DNA from: Longitalea luteola
GTDB taxonomy: Bacteria; Bacteroidota; Bacteroidia; Chitinophagales; Chitinophagaceae
Direction: 5' to 3'
Length of the DNA: 64,000 bases
Assembly (NCBI RefSeq): GCF_017356035.1
Contig: NZ_JAFIQX010000014.1
Coordinates: forward strand, 1 to 64,000
Shown one piece after another: positions 18,351-26,789 of this stretch (the first letter of the stretch is position 1; each line of letters starts with the position of its first letter). A program made the position numbers and the translations under genes. The notes under the pieces are model-generated. The model did not search any database and had not been told where the DNA came from. It worked only from the letters and a program-made list of their open reading frames with translations.

Positions 18351-18421
18351 TGCCCGATAGTATAATGGTAGTACGACAGATTCTGGCTCTGTATGTAGGG
18401 GTTCGAGCCCTCTTCGGGCAA
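18351..18421 (+). tRNA. tRNA-Gln (anticodon CTG)
   Basis: The acceptor stem TGCCCGA (18351-18357) pairs with TCGGGCA (18414-18420), with discriminator A at 18421. The anticodon stem ACAGA/TCTGT holds the 7-nt loop TTCTGGC, so the anticodon is CTG and reads CAG (Gln). The T-arm GGGGTTCGAGCCC is canonical. CCA is not encoded. A terminator follows. Confidence 0.93.
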
Positions 18422-18437
18422 CTTTTTCTTGCATGCC

Positions 18438-18475
18438 AAAAGGCCTTCCGATAACATTGGAAGGCCTTTTCTTTT
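18438..18475 (+). terminator. Terminator after tRNA-Gln
   Basis: AAAAGGCCTTCC (18438-18449) pairs perfectly with GGAAGGCCTTTT (18459-18470), followed by CTTTTT. Confidence 0.9.
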
Positions 18476-18605
18476 TATATACAGGGATGCTTTAATACAT
18501 CAAATTGAGGGTGTGATCGATGCTTAAGGCAGCCTCGTCCCGTTTTACCCCATCATATCGAATGATTTCGTAAGTTGTAGGCTCAAACAATTAAAGGCCG
18601 TCTTT

Positions 18606-19190
18606 TTGAACGAACTGGAACTGATACAACGACTCCGGGAAGGAGATGAACTGGCATTTAAAACATTGGTAGAAAACTATCAGGACCTCGTATTTAATAC
18701 GGCCATTGGCATTGTGCAGAACAGCGAAGATGCCGAGGATGTTGCCCAGGAGGTATTTATCCAGGTTTACCGCTCCATCGATCAGTTCAAGGGGGATGCC
18801 CGGCTGTCGACCTGGATTTACCGCATCACTACCACCAAGGCGTTGGACCACATCCGCAGCCGCAAGCGCAAAAAGCGTTTTGCCTTCATCACCAGCCTGT
18901 TTGGCCCCAATGATGAGTTAATTCATGAACCCGTTGATTTTCAACACCCGGGAGTAGCCCTCGACAGGAAGGAACAGGCCGCATTATTGTTCAAAATGAT
19001 AGACCAACTGCCTGAAAATCAAAAAGTAGCCTTTACTTTACATAAAACGGAGGAATTGAGTTACCAGGAGATCGCCGATGTAATGCAATTGTCGGTGTCT
19101 GCAGTGGAATCGCTGTTGTTCAGGGCCCGGCAAAACCTGCGCAAACTGCTTGAAAAACATTATCAACAGAATAATTCACAAGACAGGTAA
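18606..19190 (+). CDS. ECF RNA polymerase sigma factor
   Basis: 194 residues. Region 2 is clear (DLVFNTAIGIVQNSEDAEDVAQEVF, region 2.2; RLSTWIYRITTTKALDHIR, region 2.4), as is region 4 (LPENQKVAFTLHKTEELSYQEI and the helix-turn-helix VSAVESLLFRARQNLRKLL). No ATG exists near the start; the frame begins with TTG at 18606 (TTG AAC GAA), which I take as the start. It heads a three-gene unit with a single-pass anti-sigma-like protein and a Spy/CpxP-like protein, an arrangement seen for envelope-stress or metal-responsive ECF systems. It is not adjacent to a susC carrying an N-terminal signalling domain, so SusCD control is less likely. Confidence 0.9.
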   Translation: MNELELIQRLREGDELAFKTLVENYQDLVFNTAIGIVQNSEDAEDVAQEVFIQVYRSIDQFKGDARLSTWIYRITTTKALDHIRSRKRKKRFAFITSLFGPNDELIHEPVDFQHPGVALDRKEQAALLFKMIDQLPENQKVAFTLHKTEELSYQEIADVMQLSVSAVESLLFRARQNLRKLLEKHYQQNNSQDR

Positions 19191-19254
19191 GCGTTTCGAA
19201 GGATTTGCGATTTATTAGCGTCAAATGTATAAGTTTACATCGTAAATTAGATAT

Positions 19255-19593
19255 ATGTCAATCGATTCAAATAACGACTCCCGGATAGATGCGGTGCTGA
19301 ACAGCCTGGATGGGATACAGCGGGCCAAAGCGCCTGACTTTATGTATACCCGTCTGAAGGGAAGGATGGAGCAGGAATTTGACCAGGGCGGCCCGCTCGG
19401 CCGTTGGCTTACCCGGCCCGTACTGGCTTTAACGATTGCAGCTGTTATTATCATTGCAAATGCTACCACTGTATTAAAAATGTGGGAACACGAAACTGCG
19501 TCCGGCAGCACTATTGAAGCAGGTCAGCAGGTAGCTGCTGAATACCCGGCAGGTGTGTACCCTGTATACAATGAAAATTCCCTGGAACCATGA
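19255..19593 (+). CDS. Small single-pass membrane protein, probable anti-sigma factor
   Basis: 112 residues. A hydrophilic N-terminal part (about 1-50; DSRIDAVLNSLDGIQRAKAPDFMYTRL) precedes one membrane segment (about 54-75) and a short periplasmic tail rich in small residues. It shows no zinc-binding ZAS motif (HxxxCxxC), so identification rests on position after an ECF sigma gene and topology. The N-terminal AKAPDFMYTRLKGRM pattern recurs in short Bacteroidota anti-sigma-like proteins (recalled). Its TGA overlaps the next start in an ATGA arrangement (19590-19593), so translation is probably coupled. Confidence 0.65.
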   Translation: MSIDSNNDSRIDAVLNSLDGIQRAKAPDFMYTRLKGRMEQEFDQGGPLGRWLTRPVLALTIAAVIIIANATTVLKMWEHETASGSTIEAGQQVAAEYPAGVYPVYNENSLEP

Positions 19594-20087
19594 TGAGGCC
19601 GCCACGACAAAAATGGCTGTTGGTACTTGTAGCGATCTTACTCTTAACCAATATTGCCACGCTTTCTATTTACTGGATAAAAAAACCTGACCGCGATAAT
19701 AGCCGTGAATCCGGTAAAAAAAGAATGGGCCAGTTTATGGTAGACCAGATGAAATTCGATGCTGCCCAGGAAGCTGCCTACTGGAAACTGCGCGATTCTG
19801 TGATGGCTATTCAAAAGCCGGTAATGGATTCGATGCGCAATGCGAAAAAAAGTTTCTTCGACCTGTTGAATCAACCGGATGCTTCAGACTCGATGTTACT
19901 TGAGCGCAGTAATGAAATTGCCGAACTGCAGAAAAAACTCGATATCGTTACATTCCGCCATTTTCAAAAAGTAAGGGCTATCTGCCGCCCCGATCAATTG
20001 CAAAAATTTGATACGGTCATTAAAGAGATCGTCAATCGGATGACACCTTTCCGCAGAAAACAAGGAGACTCTACTTTAAACAAATAA
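19590..20087 (+). CDS. Spy/CpxP-like periplasmic-sensor protein with N-terminal anchor
   Basis: 165 residues. One membrane segment (about 9-29) anchors a helical, charged periplasmic domain. FMVDQMKFDAAQEAAYWKLRDSV, helices rich in Gln, Lys and Glu, and RAICRPDQLQKFDTVI resemble the Spy/CpxP/CnrX fold, in which paired helices sense misfolded protein or metal; the usual LTxxQ motif is present only in degenerate form (RPDQLQKF). With the sigma factor and the anti-sigma candidate it could form a sensor-antisigma-sigma relay as in Cnr-type systems (inference). Start ATG 19590 overlaps the upstream stop. Confidence 0.65.
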   Translation: MMRPPRQKWLLVLVAILLLTNIATLSIYWIKKPDRDNSRESGKKRMGQFMVDQMKFDAAQEAAYWKLRDSVMAIQKPVMDSMRNAKKSFFDLLNQPDASDSMLLERSNEIAELQKKLDIVTFRHFQKVRAICRPDQLQKFDTVIKEIVNRMTPFRRKQGDSTLNK

Positions 20088-20112
20088 TCTTCATTGTTGA
20101 CTTATTAAGCTC

Positions 20113-20237
20113 CTAAGTTATTCAGTTCATAAGTTATTCAGTTCATAAGTTCTCAAGTTCATAAGCTTTTGAGTCAAGATCAATTGCTTAACTGAATAAC
20201 TGAATAACTGGATAACTGAATAACTGAACAACTGGAA
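20113..20237. repeat. Octamer tract ATAAGTTA/TTCAGTTC with inverted arm
   Basis: Seven 8-bp units (20113-20168) are followed after 21 nt by six 8-bp units in inverse sense, AACTGAAT/AACTGGAT (20190-20237). The arms can form a stem of more than 40 bp with mismatches. It sits in the 277 bp gap after the ECF operon. Confidence 0.85.
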
Positions 20238-20364
20238 TACCTAAGGACTAAATCCATTAAGCATTTCTAAGTCCTGCATTGCACGAATCAATTTACCACG
20301 AACAGGGTATTATCTGGTACTCATTTTGGTTGTTACTTTGTTATAACCTGTAACACCAAAATTA

Positions 20365-21051
20365 ATGTTTATGCGATCAACCTTCTTAATTGCCGCTTGC
20401 AGTGGCTTGCTCTCCTATACCAGTCCGGGTCAGGATTGCAACACCTACTACTTTCTTCAAAAAGACAAGACCATTGAAATGACCATCTACGATAAAAAAG
20501 GCGAACCCAATGGCAAGCAGGTGTACACAGTATCCAACGTCAACAACAGCGGCGGCAACACTACGGCCACAGTTAATTCCGAGATGTTCAGCAAAAAAGG
20601 AAAATCGATTGCCAAAGGGCACAGTGAAATTGTTTGCAACAACGGCGTGATGATGGTTGACATGAAAATGCAATTGCCCCAGGCCCAGCAGGAACAATTC
20701 TCGAAGGCAGATGTAAAGGCCGATAAAATTTATATTGAATACCCGGTGAACATGAAAGCAGGCGACAAATTAAAAGATGCCACTTTAGATATGTCGATAG
20801 ACAACTCAGGTATGAAACAGAACGTACATATGGTTACCAGCGACCGTTCGGTAGTGGGTAAGGAAAGTGTAACAACAACGGCGGGTACCTGGGATTGTTT
20901 CAAGATCACGTATAAGAGCAAGATCACTATAAAAACGATGGGCATTGGAATGCCATTTAATATTGAAGGAACAGAATGGTTTGCACCAGGCTTCGGCATT
21001 GTAAAAACGGAGAGCAAACATGGGGGCACAGCCATAACAGCCATCAAATAA
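20365..21051 (+). CDS. Secreted DUF3108-like protein
   Basis: 228 residues from ATG 20365; ATG 20371 (MRSTFLIAACSGLLSY) gives an equally good signal peptide. The rest is all-beta: YFLQKDKTIEMTIYDKKG at the start, then GTWDCFKITYKSKITIKTMG and EGTEWFAPGFGIVKTES at the end. The final segment (wF.pgiGiV+.E) matches the ending of DUF3108/TapB-like beta-barrel proteins of Bacteroidota, thought to bind hydrophobic ligands; no activity is known. A terminator follows at 21078. Monocistronic by spacing. Confidence 0.65.
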   Translation: MFMRSTFLIAACSGLLSYTSPGQDCNTYYFLQKDKTIEMTIYDKKGEPNGKQVYTVSNVNNSGGNTTATVNSEMFSKKGKSIAKGHSEIVCNNGVMMVDMKMQLPQAQQEQFSKADVKADKIYIEYPVNMKAGDKLKDATLDMSIDNSGMKQNVHMVTSDRSVVGKESVTTTAGTWDCFKITYKSKITIKTMGIGMPFNIEGTEWFAPGFGIVKTESKHGGTAITAIK

Positions 21052-21077
21052 GTAATATCCTCAGTACGGAAACCAGG

Positions 21078-21104
21078 GTCCCGCTACAAAGCGGGACTTT
21101 TTTA
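21078..21104 (+). terminator. Terminator of the DUF3108-like gene
   Basis: GTCCCGC (21079-21085 region) pairs with GCGGGAC (21091-21097), followed by seven T residues. Confidence 0.88.
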
Positions 21105-21133
21105 TCCCCCCATCCCGCAATACACAAGCACTA

Positions 21134-21154
21134 ATTGGCAATGGACAATTGACA
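21134..21154. repeat. Heptamer tract ATTGGCA/ATTGACA
   Basis: Three 7-bp units, in inverse sense to the TTGTCTA/TTGCCTA tract at 21254-21317. Confidence 0.6.
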
Positions 21155-21213
21155 AAGTTATATTACAAGCAGACTTACTTCTTTTAGGCTTCGCTAATTT
21201 CCAGTAAAAAACA

Positions 21214-21248
21214 AAGGCAAAAAGCATAGTACTGTTGCTTTTTGCCTT
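21214..21248 (-). terminator. Terminator of the large T9SS gene
   Basis: AAGGCAAAAAGCA (21214-21226) pairs perfectly with TGCTTTTTGCCTT (21236-21248). Read on the minus strand it is followed within a few bases by TTTTTT, so it serves the leftward gene ending at 21357. Confidence 0.75.
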
Positions 21249-21253
21249 GCCTT

Positions 21254-21317
21254 TTGTCTATTGTTTATTGCCTAAGGCCTCTTGCGTTTTTGCCCTTTGT
21301 CTATTGCCTATTGTCAA
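21254..21317. repeat. Heptamer tracts TTGTCTA/TTGCCTA
   Basis: Two groups of three 7-bp units (21254-21274 and 21297-21317). Confidence 0.7.
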
Positions 21318-21356
21318 TTCCCCTTTGGTTCCGGCTCCCATTTAGGGGGTAGGGAG

Positions 21357-24300
21357 TTACTGTTTTACCATTTTCAAATTGTACCTTTTATCCCCATGCT
21401 TGACCTGCACATAGTACAAACCCGCGGGCAACTGTTGTACATTCACTGATTGCCTATTACTGATGATCTGTTTGTGCATCAGTACACCAGCACCGTTATA
21501 GATCATCAGGGTTGCGTTCTGGCCATTATCGGGCAATTGAACTTGCATTGTCGTTTGAACGGGGTTGGCTTGTAAACGCGCCGATGCCTGCTCCCCTGCC
21601 TGCACCGTCACGACTTTAGACCAGGTGTAAACACCATCAATATCCATTTGTTTCAGCCGGTAGAACCATTTCTGTTGTGAGGGAACAGCATCCCTGAAAC
21701 TGTAATGCTGATCACCACTGCTGTTGCCGCTGGCGGCCACACGGCCTACTTCCCGGAAGTTGATACCATCGGGACTTCTTTCAACAATAAAGTTCTTCGT
21801 GTTTGTTTCTATTGATGTTCCCCAGGTGAGTAATATGGCGTCACTCTTTTGGGCGGCATTAAAATACAACCAGGTTACCGGTAACGTGCCTGTGGTCAGA
21901 CTGCCACTCAATACGCTGGTGGTATTATACACCGGCGCTGTTGATCCATTGTATTCAAAAACCTTAAAGTAATATACATCACCTGCTGTTAAACCAGTCA
22001 CAGTAACCTGGTTGCCGGCGCCTGCATATACTACATATTCCCCAATACCTATCTGGGCGCCAGACCCAAAAACACTGTTGGCCGGATAGACACTCAGGTC
22101 GGCAGGCGAAGCCATCACATTGCTGCCTCTTTTTAGTACCACCATCCTGTTGTCGCCATTGCCACTGGTGCAGTTAATGGTCATGCTGTTGGTGGTTGAA
22201 GTAACCATGGCATTACTGGCAGCAATGGTGGGCGCTGCCGCTGTTGCGCCGCTTCTAGCCAGCACACTGCTTGTTAAATAACGCTGCAAAGTACCACTAC
22301 CGTTGTATTCAAAAACAGTCAGATGATAAGTCATGGCGGGCAACAGGTTGGTCACTGTTACAGTATTTCCTGTTCCATTGTACACTACATACTGATCATT
22401 TCCCAGATTGGCGCCACTGCCAAAAGATGCATTGGCGGTGTAATTCGTGGCGCTCGCCGGAGTAAAGCTTACCGCATGGGCAGCGCGCATAACAACGATC
22501 CTACCCGTGCCATTTCCGTTAGTCCATTTGAAAGTGAACCTATTGCCTTCTACGGCTGACATAACAGGGGCTGAAGCAGCTACGGTAGGCACGGTAGCTC
22601 CCGGCACATCGGTTGTCGTAAAACTGATGCTGTTTCCGGGTTGCAGGTAAGCGGGCGCTGAAGACCCATTGTATTCGAATACCGACAAATGATACGTCGT
22701 GTTAGGCGCCAGGTTGGTTACTGTAAAGTTGCCGCTGCCGCTGTTCGACCGATATACCAGGTAATTACCGGTGCTGCCAACCTGTACGGATCCATAGGTG
22801 TTGCTATACCCGGTGTTGGTTGATACAACGTATGGATCAACATCAACCGGCGTACCTGCTTTCATATAAAATACCCGGCTGTTGCCATTGCCTGCCGTAA
22901 ATTGAATGGTAACCTGTGACCCCTGGATACTGCCTGCGCTCACTATACATTGCTGCGTGGGCCAGGTATTGGTGGCTGCATTACCTGTTAAATAAGAAGC
23001 CGTCAAATAATCATTTTCGCCGGCTTCTGACGTATTATATTCAAACACGGCAAAATGATAGCTTGCGCCGATCTCGAGGCCGGTCATATCAAAATAGTGG
23101 GTGTTTCCATCATATACTACGTATTCACCAGGTGCTACTTCTGTTCCCGCACCAAAAACAGTATTGGCTGTGTAGGCCGTACCATCAACCGGTTTATAAG
23201 TTACTGCCATGCTTTTACGGGCAATCACTATTCTTTTTCCGCCATTGCCATTCGTCCATAGGACGCGCATCCTGTCGCCATCTTTTGATTGTTGCTGAAA
23301 AGCGCTGGCCGCCTGCGTAGGTTCCAGCGGAATGGAAAAGCTGATGGTCGCCGGCGTCTTGTTATATACGGGATGATTGGTTCCATTGAATTCGAATATC
23401 CCAACATGATAGGTGAATCCCGCTTTCAGTGCGCTGAGGTTAAAACTGGCGCCATTCATTTGCCCGGCCACTGCATAGTTCCCCGGTGCTACCTGGGTAC
23501 CGGTACCAAAGTTTCCGTTACCACTGTAAATGGTAAGGTCATTTGGAACGGCATTTACGGCGCTTCCTTCTTTTACTACGGCCAGCCGGTAGCTACCGCC
23601 GCCGGGTGTGAAGGAAACCTTGGCGGTTGAACCGGTGATATCCGTCACTTTCAGGTTGGTGGCTATGGTTACAGGCGCCACAGCGGTGCTGCTGCTGCCA
23701 TCTTTTGGCGTATTTAAATAATAAGTATAACCGCTTGTATTTTCATCAAACTCTATCATGCGGAAATAATAAACCGTAGCCGGTTCCAGGTTAGTTACGG
23801 TAATGCCGGTTGCAGAAGAGTTGCTTACTACAAATTCACCGGGCGCTATTTCCTGGCCTGAACCAAAGACCGTGCTGGCTGAATAAGCCGTTCCGTTCAT
23901 AGCTGTTGCCGTAACGGGAAACCCTTTGCGCCCAATGACCAATCGCTTACTGCCATTACCTGCCGAAGAATTGATCGTTAACCGGTTGCCTTCAATAGCG
24001 GAAAACAGCAGGGTTTGTGTTGGTTTCGTGGGTCCGGCATGGGTAGTTACGCTGGTGGTCAAAGCGGGTTTCAAATACATCGGCGTTGCACTGCCATTGT
24101 ATTCGAAAAATGAAAAATGATACGTAGTGTTGGGTTCCAGCCTGGTAACGGTTGTAGCCGCGCCGGAACTTCGGTAAATAGTGTAATTGTCGCCATTAAT
24201 AATATTACCGGTGCCAAATTCACCGGAGCTGTAAGGTGCATAGGCTTTCAGATCAACCGGTTCAGCATTTACAGGCGATGCTTTACGGGCCAAAATAAGC

Positions 24301-24818
24301 CTGCCTGCGCCATTGCCGTTCATCCAGTTCAGTTTTACTGAATTGCCAATTATTTCAGAAACGGTCACATTACTGGTTTGTACATCCGGGGCTGTTACAG
24401 TTGCCTTGCTGCCGGCCAGCGGCACCATCAGGTATCTGGCATTGGCGCCGGTGCCATTGTATTCAAATACCGCCACATAATAAGTAGTACCAGGCTTCAA
24501 TTTTTTTAATGACACGCTTGTCCAGCTGCTTTTTTGCACAACATACTCGCCAGGCGCTGTAAACTCAGTACCGGCCGTTCCAAATTCATCGTTGGCTGTA
24601 TACTCCTTACCATTCTCAGGTAAACCGGTAACCGCACTTCCCTCTTTTACTACCACCAGGTGGGTAGCGCCATTACCCGCATCAAAACTAATGGTCATGC
24701 TGGCGCCATCGATGTTTGCATATCGCAGGTTGCTGGCCGGCACAGTGGGTGTTGTTTGTGCGGCACCTAACACACTTAATAAAACAAATAAAAGCGTACA
24801 AAATGGTCTCATGGTCAA
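21357..24818 (-). CDS. T9SS-secreted protein with eight repeated beta domains
   Basis: 1153 residues. Signal peptide 1-20 (LLSVLGAAQT). Eight consecutive units of about 115 residues follow; each carries GNG-type text, a GxYVVY strand and a closing TYHxxVFEYNG motif (for example VAVFEYNG, FSFFEYNG, VGIFEFNG, LSVFEYNG), which I read as fibronectin type III-like folds. A different module follows (about 985-1075; LTWGTSIETNTKNFIVERS, YRLKQMDIDG), common before T9SS tails, then a type A sorting domain (LQANPVQTTMQVQ to NLKMVKQ). No catalytic residues are visible; an adhesin or structural surface role is the best guess. The repeats are diverged at DNA level, so the array is old. Confidence 0.85.
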   Translation of the reverse strand: MTMRPFCTLLFVLLSVLGAAQTTPTVPASNLRYANIDGASMTISFDAGNGATHLVVVKEGSAVTGLPENGKEYTANDEFGTAGTEFTAPGEYVVQKSSWTSVSLKKLKPGTTYYVAVFEYNGTGANARYLMVPLAGSKATVTAPDVQTSNVTVSEIIGNSVKLNWMNGNGAGRLILARKASPVNAEPVDLKAYAPYSSGEFGTGNIINGDNYTIYRSSGAATTVTRLEPNTTYHFSFFEYNGSATPMYLKPALTTSVTTHAGPTKPTQTLLFSAIEGNRLTINSSAGNGSKRLVIGRKGFPVTATAMNGTAYSASTVFGSGQEIAPGEFVVSNSSATGITVTNLEPATVYYFRMIEFDENTSGYTYYLNTPKDGSSSTAVAPVTIATNLKVTDITGSTAKVSFTPGGGSYRLAVVKEGSAVNAVPNDLTIYSGNGNFGTGTQVAPGNYAVAGQMNGASFNLSALKAGFTYHVGIFEFNGTNHPVYNKTPATISFSIPLEPTQAASAFQQQSKDGDRMRVLWTNGNGGKRIVIARKSMAVTYKPVDGTAYTANTVFGAGTEVAPGEYVVYDGNTHYFDMTGLEIGASYHFAVFEYNTSEAGENDYLTASYLTGNAATNTWPTQQCIVSAGSIQGSQVTIQFTAGNGNSRVFYMKAGTPVDVDPYVVSTNTGYSNTYGSVQVGSTGNYLVYRSNSGSGNFTVTNLAPNTTYHLSVFEYNGSSAPAYLQPGNSISFTTTDVPGATVPTVAASAPVMSAVEGNRFTFKWTNGNGTGRIVVMRAAHAVSFTPASATNYTANASFGSGANLGNDQYVVYNGTGNTVTVTNLLPAMTYHLTVFEYNGSGTLQRYLTSSVLARSGATAAAPTIAASNAMVTSTTNSMTINCTSGNGDNRMVVLKRGSNVMASPADLSVYPANSVFGSGAQIGIGEYVVYAGAGNQVTVTGLTAGDVYYFKVFEYNGSTAPVYNTTSVLSGSLTTGTLPVTWLYFNAAQKSDAILLTWGTSIETNTKNFIVERSPDGINFREVGRVAASGNSSGDQHYSFRDAVPSQQKWFYRLKQMDIDGVYTWSKVVTVQAGEQASARLQANPVQTTMQVQLPDNGQNATLMIYNGAGVLMHKQIISNRQSVNVQQLPAGLYYVQVKHGDKRYNLKMVKQ

Positions 24819-25048
24819 CTAATTATAATAAATGATTGATCGCTCCGGGTGTCGGGGCATTGTAAGAATGAAATGTAATCTGCGCATGATCACTTACAGG
24901 ATCATTGGATTGTTCCGGTGGAATTTATAACCGGTATGCGGCGGCAAATGTAGCAGGTAACGAAAGGCGATCTTCCATCGTCAACATGGAATGCCAAAAC
25001 GGGGATATGAATTGTTGCTAGCAGCGGCTGGAATGCAATGTAATAATC

Positions 25049-25088
25049 TGCTAATACGCTAATGTGCTAATATGCTAATGTGCTAATG
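25049..25088. repeat. Octamer tract TGCTAATA/TGCTAATG
   Basis: Five 8-bp units followed by AAATACACC, the same tail as near 61411. Confidence 0.85.
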
Positions 25089-25107
25089 AAATACACCAAT
25101 ACGCGGA

Positions 25108-25163
25108 GTCAATCGGCAATCGTCAGTCGTCAATCGTCAATCGTTAATCGACAATCGTCAATC
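25108..25163. repeat. Heptamer tract GTCAATC/GGCAATC
   Basis: Eight uninterrupted 7-bp units; only positions 2, 3 and 5 vary. Confidence 0.9.
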
Positions 25164-25166
25164 GAT

Positions 25167-25229
25167 TTAAAACTTAAAACTTTGAACTTATAATTTTGAA
25201 CTTTGAACTTAAAACTTTGAACTTATAAC
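25167..25229. repeat. Heptamer tract TTTGAAC/TTAAAAC
   Basis: Nine uninterrupted 7-bp units. The rfbD stop codon (25225-25223 on the minus strand) lies inside the last unit. Same family as 58253-58294. Confidence 0.9.
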
Positions 25230-26095
25230 AGGTTAATACATTTTTGTAACGATTCTTTCCAATCCGGAATGGTACAGCGAAATGTTTGTTGCAATTTGGT
25301 AGTATCTAATAAGGAGAATGCAGGCCTTTTGGCCGGCGTGGGATATTGTTCGGTAGGAATAGGATTCACAACACAGGGGCTGTCCGTCAACTCTTTTATG
25401 GCAACAGCAAAATCATACCAACTTATGCGGCCCTGGTTGCTGTAGTGATAAATGCCAGACACCCAGTCGGCAGCTGACAATTGACTCCTCGTAATGATAT
25501 GCATAATACAACCGGCCAGGTCAGCAGCATAGGTAGGTGCACCCACCTGGTCGCTTACTACATTGATGGCAGGACGGTCCTGCATCAGCTTCATCATCGT
25601 CTTTACAAAATTCTTTCCAAAGGAGGAATATACCCAGGCGGTCCTTATGATGATGGCCGAAGGATCAGTGGCTACACACAGCTGTTCGCCTTTTAATTTG
25701 GAAGCGCCATACAGGTTCACCGGATCTGTGTGCGCCTCTTCTTTATAGGGCACGGGTGACTGCCCATTGAAAACATAGTCGGTTGAAATATGAATGAAAC
25801 GGGTCTTGTACGTTTTACAGGCTGCTGCCAGAATGCGTGTACCTTCTGCATTTACACTGAAAGCAGCCTCCTGTTCTGATTCAGCTTTATCAACTGCGGT
25901 ATAAGCGGCGCAGTTGATACAATACGCGGGCTTATGTTCAGCAAACAGTTTTTGTACGGCAGCTTCATCATTTACCGGCATATTTTGATGCGTAGTAAAT
26001 ATGAATGTAAAATCAGGAAATGATGCGGCCAATACCCGTAACTCCTGCCCTAGCTGACCGTTGGCGCCGGTGACTACAATAACTGGTTGCGACAT
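25223..26095 (-). CDS. rfbD: dTDP-4-dehydrorhamnose reductase
   Basis: 290 residues, the usual length. Reduces dTDP-4-keto-L-rhamnose to dTDP-L-rhamnose, the last step of the pathway. NADPH-binding GANGQLG at 10-16, STDYVFNG at 104-111, and the YxxxK catalytic pair Y129/K133 in YGASKLKGE. It is the last gene of the leftward nucleotide-sugar operon; rfbC lies 8 bp upstream. The transcript ends in a 7-bp repeat tract instead of an obvious hairpin. Confidence 0.95.
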   Translation of the reverse strand: MSQPVIVVTGANGQLGQELRVLAASFPDFTFIFTTHQNMPVNDEAAVQKLFAEHKPAYCINCAAYTAVDKAESEQEAAFSVNAEGTRILAAACKTYKTRFIHISTDYVFNGQSPVPYKEEAHTDPVNLYGASKLKGEQLCVATDPSAIIIRTAWVYSSFGKNFVKTMMKLMQDRPAINVVSDQVGAPTYAADLAGCIMHIITRSQLSAADWVSGIYHYSNQGRISWYDFAVAIKELTDSPCVVNPIPTEQYPTPAKRPAFSLLDTTKLQQTFRCTIPDWKESLQKCINLL

Positions 26096-26103
26096 ATAAA
26101 AGA

Positions 26104-26664
26104 TTACCCTTTAAACTCAAATGGATTGATACAATTGGCAAACACAGGCAATACCTGGTCTTTATCAGATATGATGGCTTTATCCGCCGGTATTTTCCAG
26201 TCTATTTGTAAGGCCGGATCACTATACAGAATGCCCTGTTCGCTGGCCTTATTATAGAATTCATCGCATTTATACAACACTTCAGCCGTTTCGCTCAATA
26301 CCGAGAAGCCGTGTGCAAAACCGGCCGGAATGTACAATTGCTTTTTATTGGCGGCAGATAATTCAATAGCGAATACTTTTCCAAAAGCAGGCGAACCTTT
26401 CCTGATATCAACTACCACATCGAGGATGGTACCTGCCAGAGCACGCACGAGTTTGGCCTGGGCGTAGGGCGGTGTCTGGTAATGCAATCCCCTGATCACT
26501 CCATACGATGAGCGGGATTGATTATCCTGCACAAACTGATTTTCAATACCTGCGCTTCCGAAAGTCTTTTGATTATATGCTTCGTAAAAAAAACCACGGC
26601 TATCTTCAAATACCATTGGTTCAAAAACCAGTAAACCTGGCAGTCCTGTTTCTATAAAAGGCAC
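26104..26664 (-). CDS. rfbC: dTDP-4-dehydrorhamnose 3,5-epimerase
   Basis: 186 residues. Converts dTDP-4-keto-6-deoxyglucose to dTDP-4-keto-L-rhamnose. The cupin core shows DNQSRSSYGVIRGLHYQ with catalytic H61, KLVRALAGTILDVVVD, the segment YIPAGFAHGF and Y131 as the catalytic tyrosine. It is followed closely by rfbD. Upstream, a 125 bp gap to rfbB is filled by a GAGATTTT octamer tract and its inverse copy, so a stem may form within the operon mRNA. Confidence 0.95.
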   Translation of the reverse strand: MPFIETGLPGLLVFEPMVFEDSRGFFYEAYNQKTFGSAGIENQFVQDNQSRSSYGVIRGLHYQTPPYAQAKLVRALAGTILDVVVDIRKGSPAFGKVFAIELSAANKKQLYIPAGFAHGFSVLSETAEVLYKCDEFYNKASEQGILYSDPALQIDWKIPADKAIISDKDQVLPVFANCINPFEFKG

Positions 26665-26674
26665 TACTTACTTA

Positions 26675-26783
26675 TTTTGAGATTTTGAGATTGTTGGATT
26701 TTGCGATTTGGCGAGTTTGAGATTTACCGGCCTATTCGAAACAAGGAAATCCCGAAATCTCAAAATCCCGAAATCAGAAATTG
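26675..26783. repeat. GAGATTTT octamer family inside the rfb operon
   Basis: Six 8-bp units of TTTTGAGA type (26675-26722), then inverse-sense words (AAATCCCGAAATCTCAAAATC region, 26745-26783). It occupies nearly the whole rfbB-rfbC gap. Confidence 0.8.
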
Positions 26784-26789
26784 CATTAT

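Larger units (their letters stand above)
24819..25222. other. Intergenic region filled by three repeat tracts
   Basis: 404 bp between leftward genes. The first 200 bases are upstream of the T9SS gene and show nothing clear. Bases 25049-25229 are three successive tracts of different words (entered separately). Confidence 0.7.

Noticed and set aside
23926-24120. Plus-strand frames opposite the large T9SS gene (22271-24822)
   Set aside because: They exist because the sense strand has few stop-complement codons in its Thr/Gly/Asn-rich repeats; none shows a recognisable domain.
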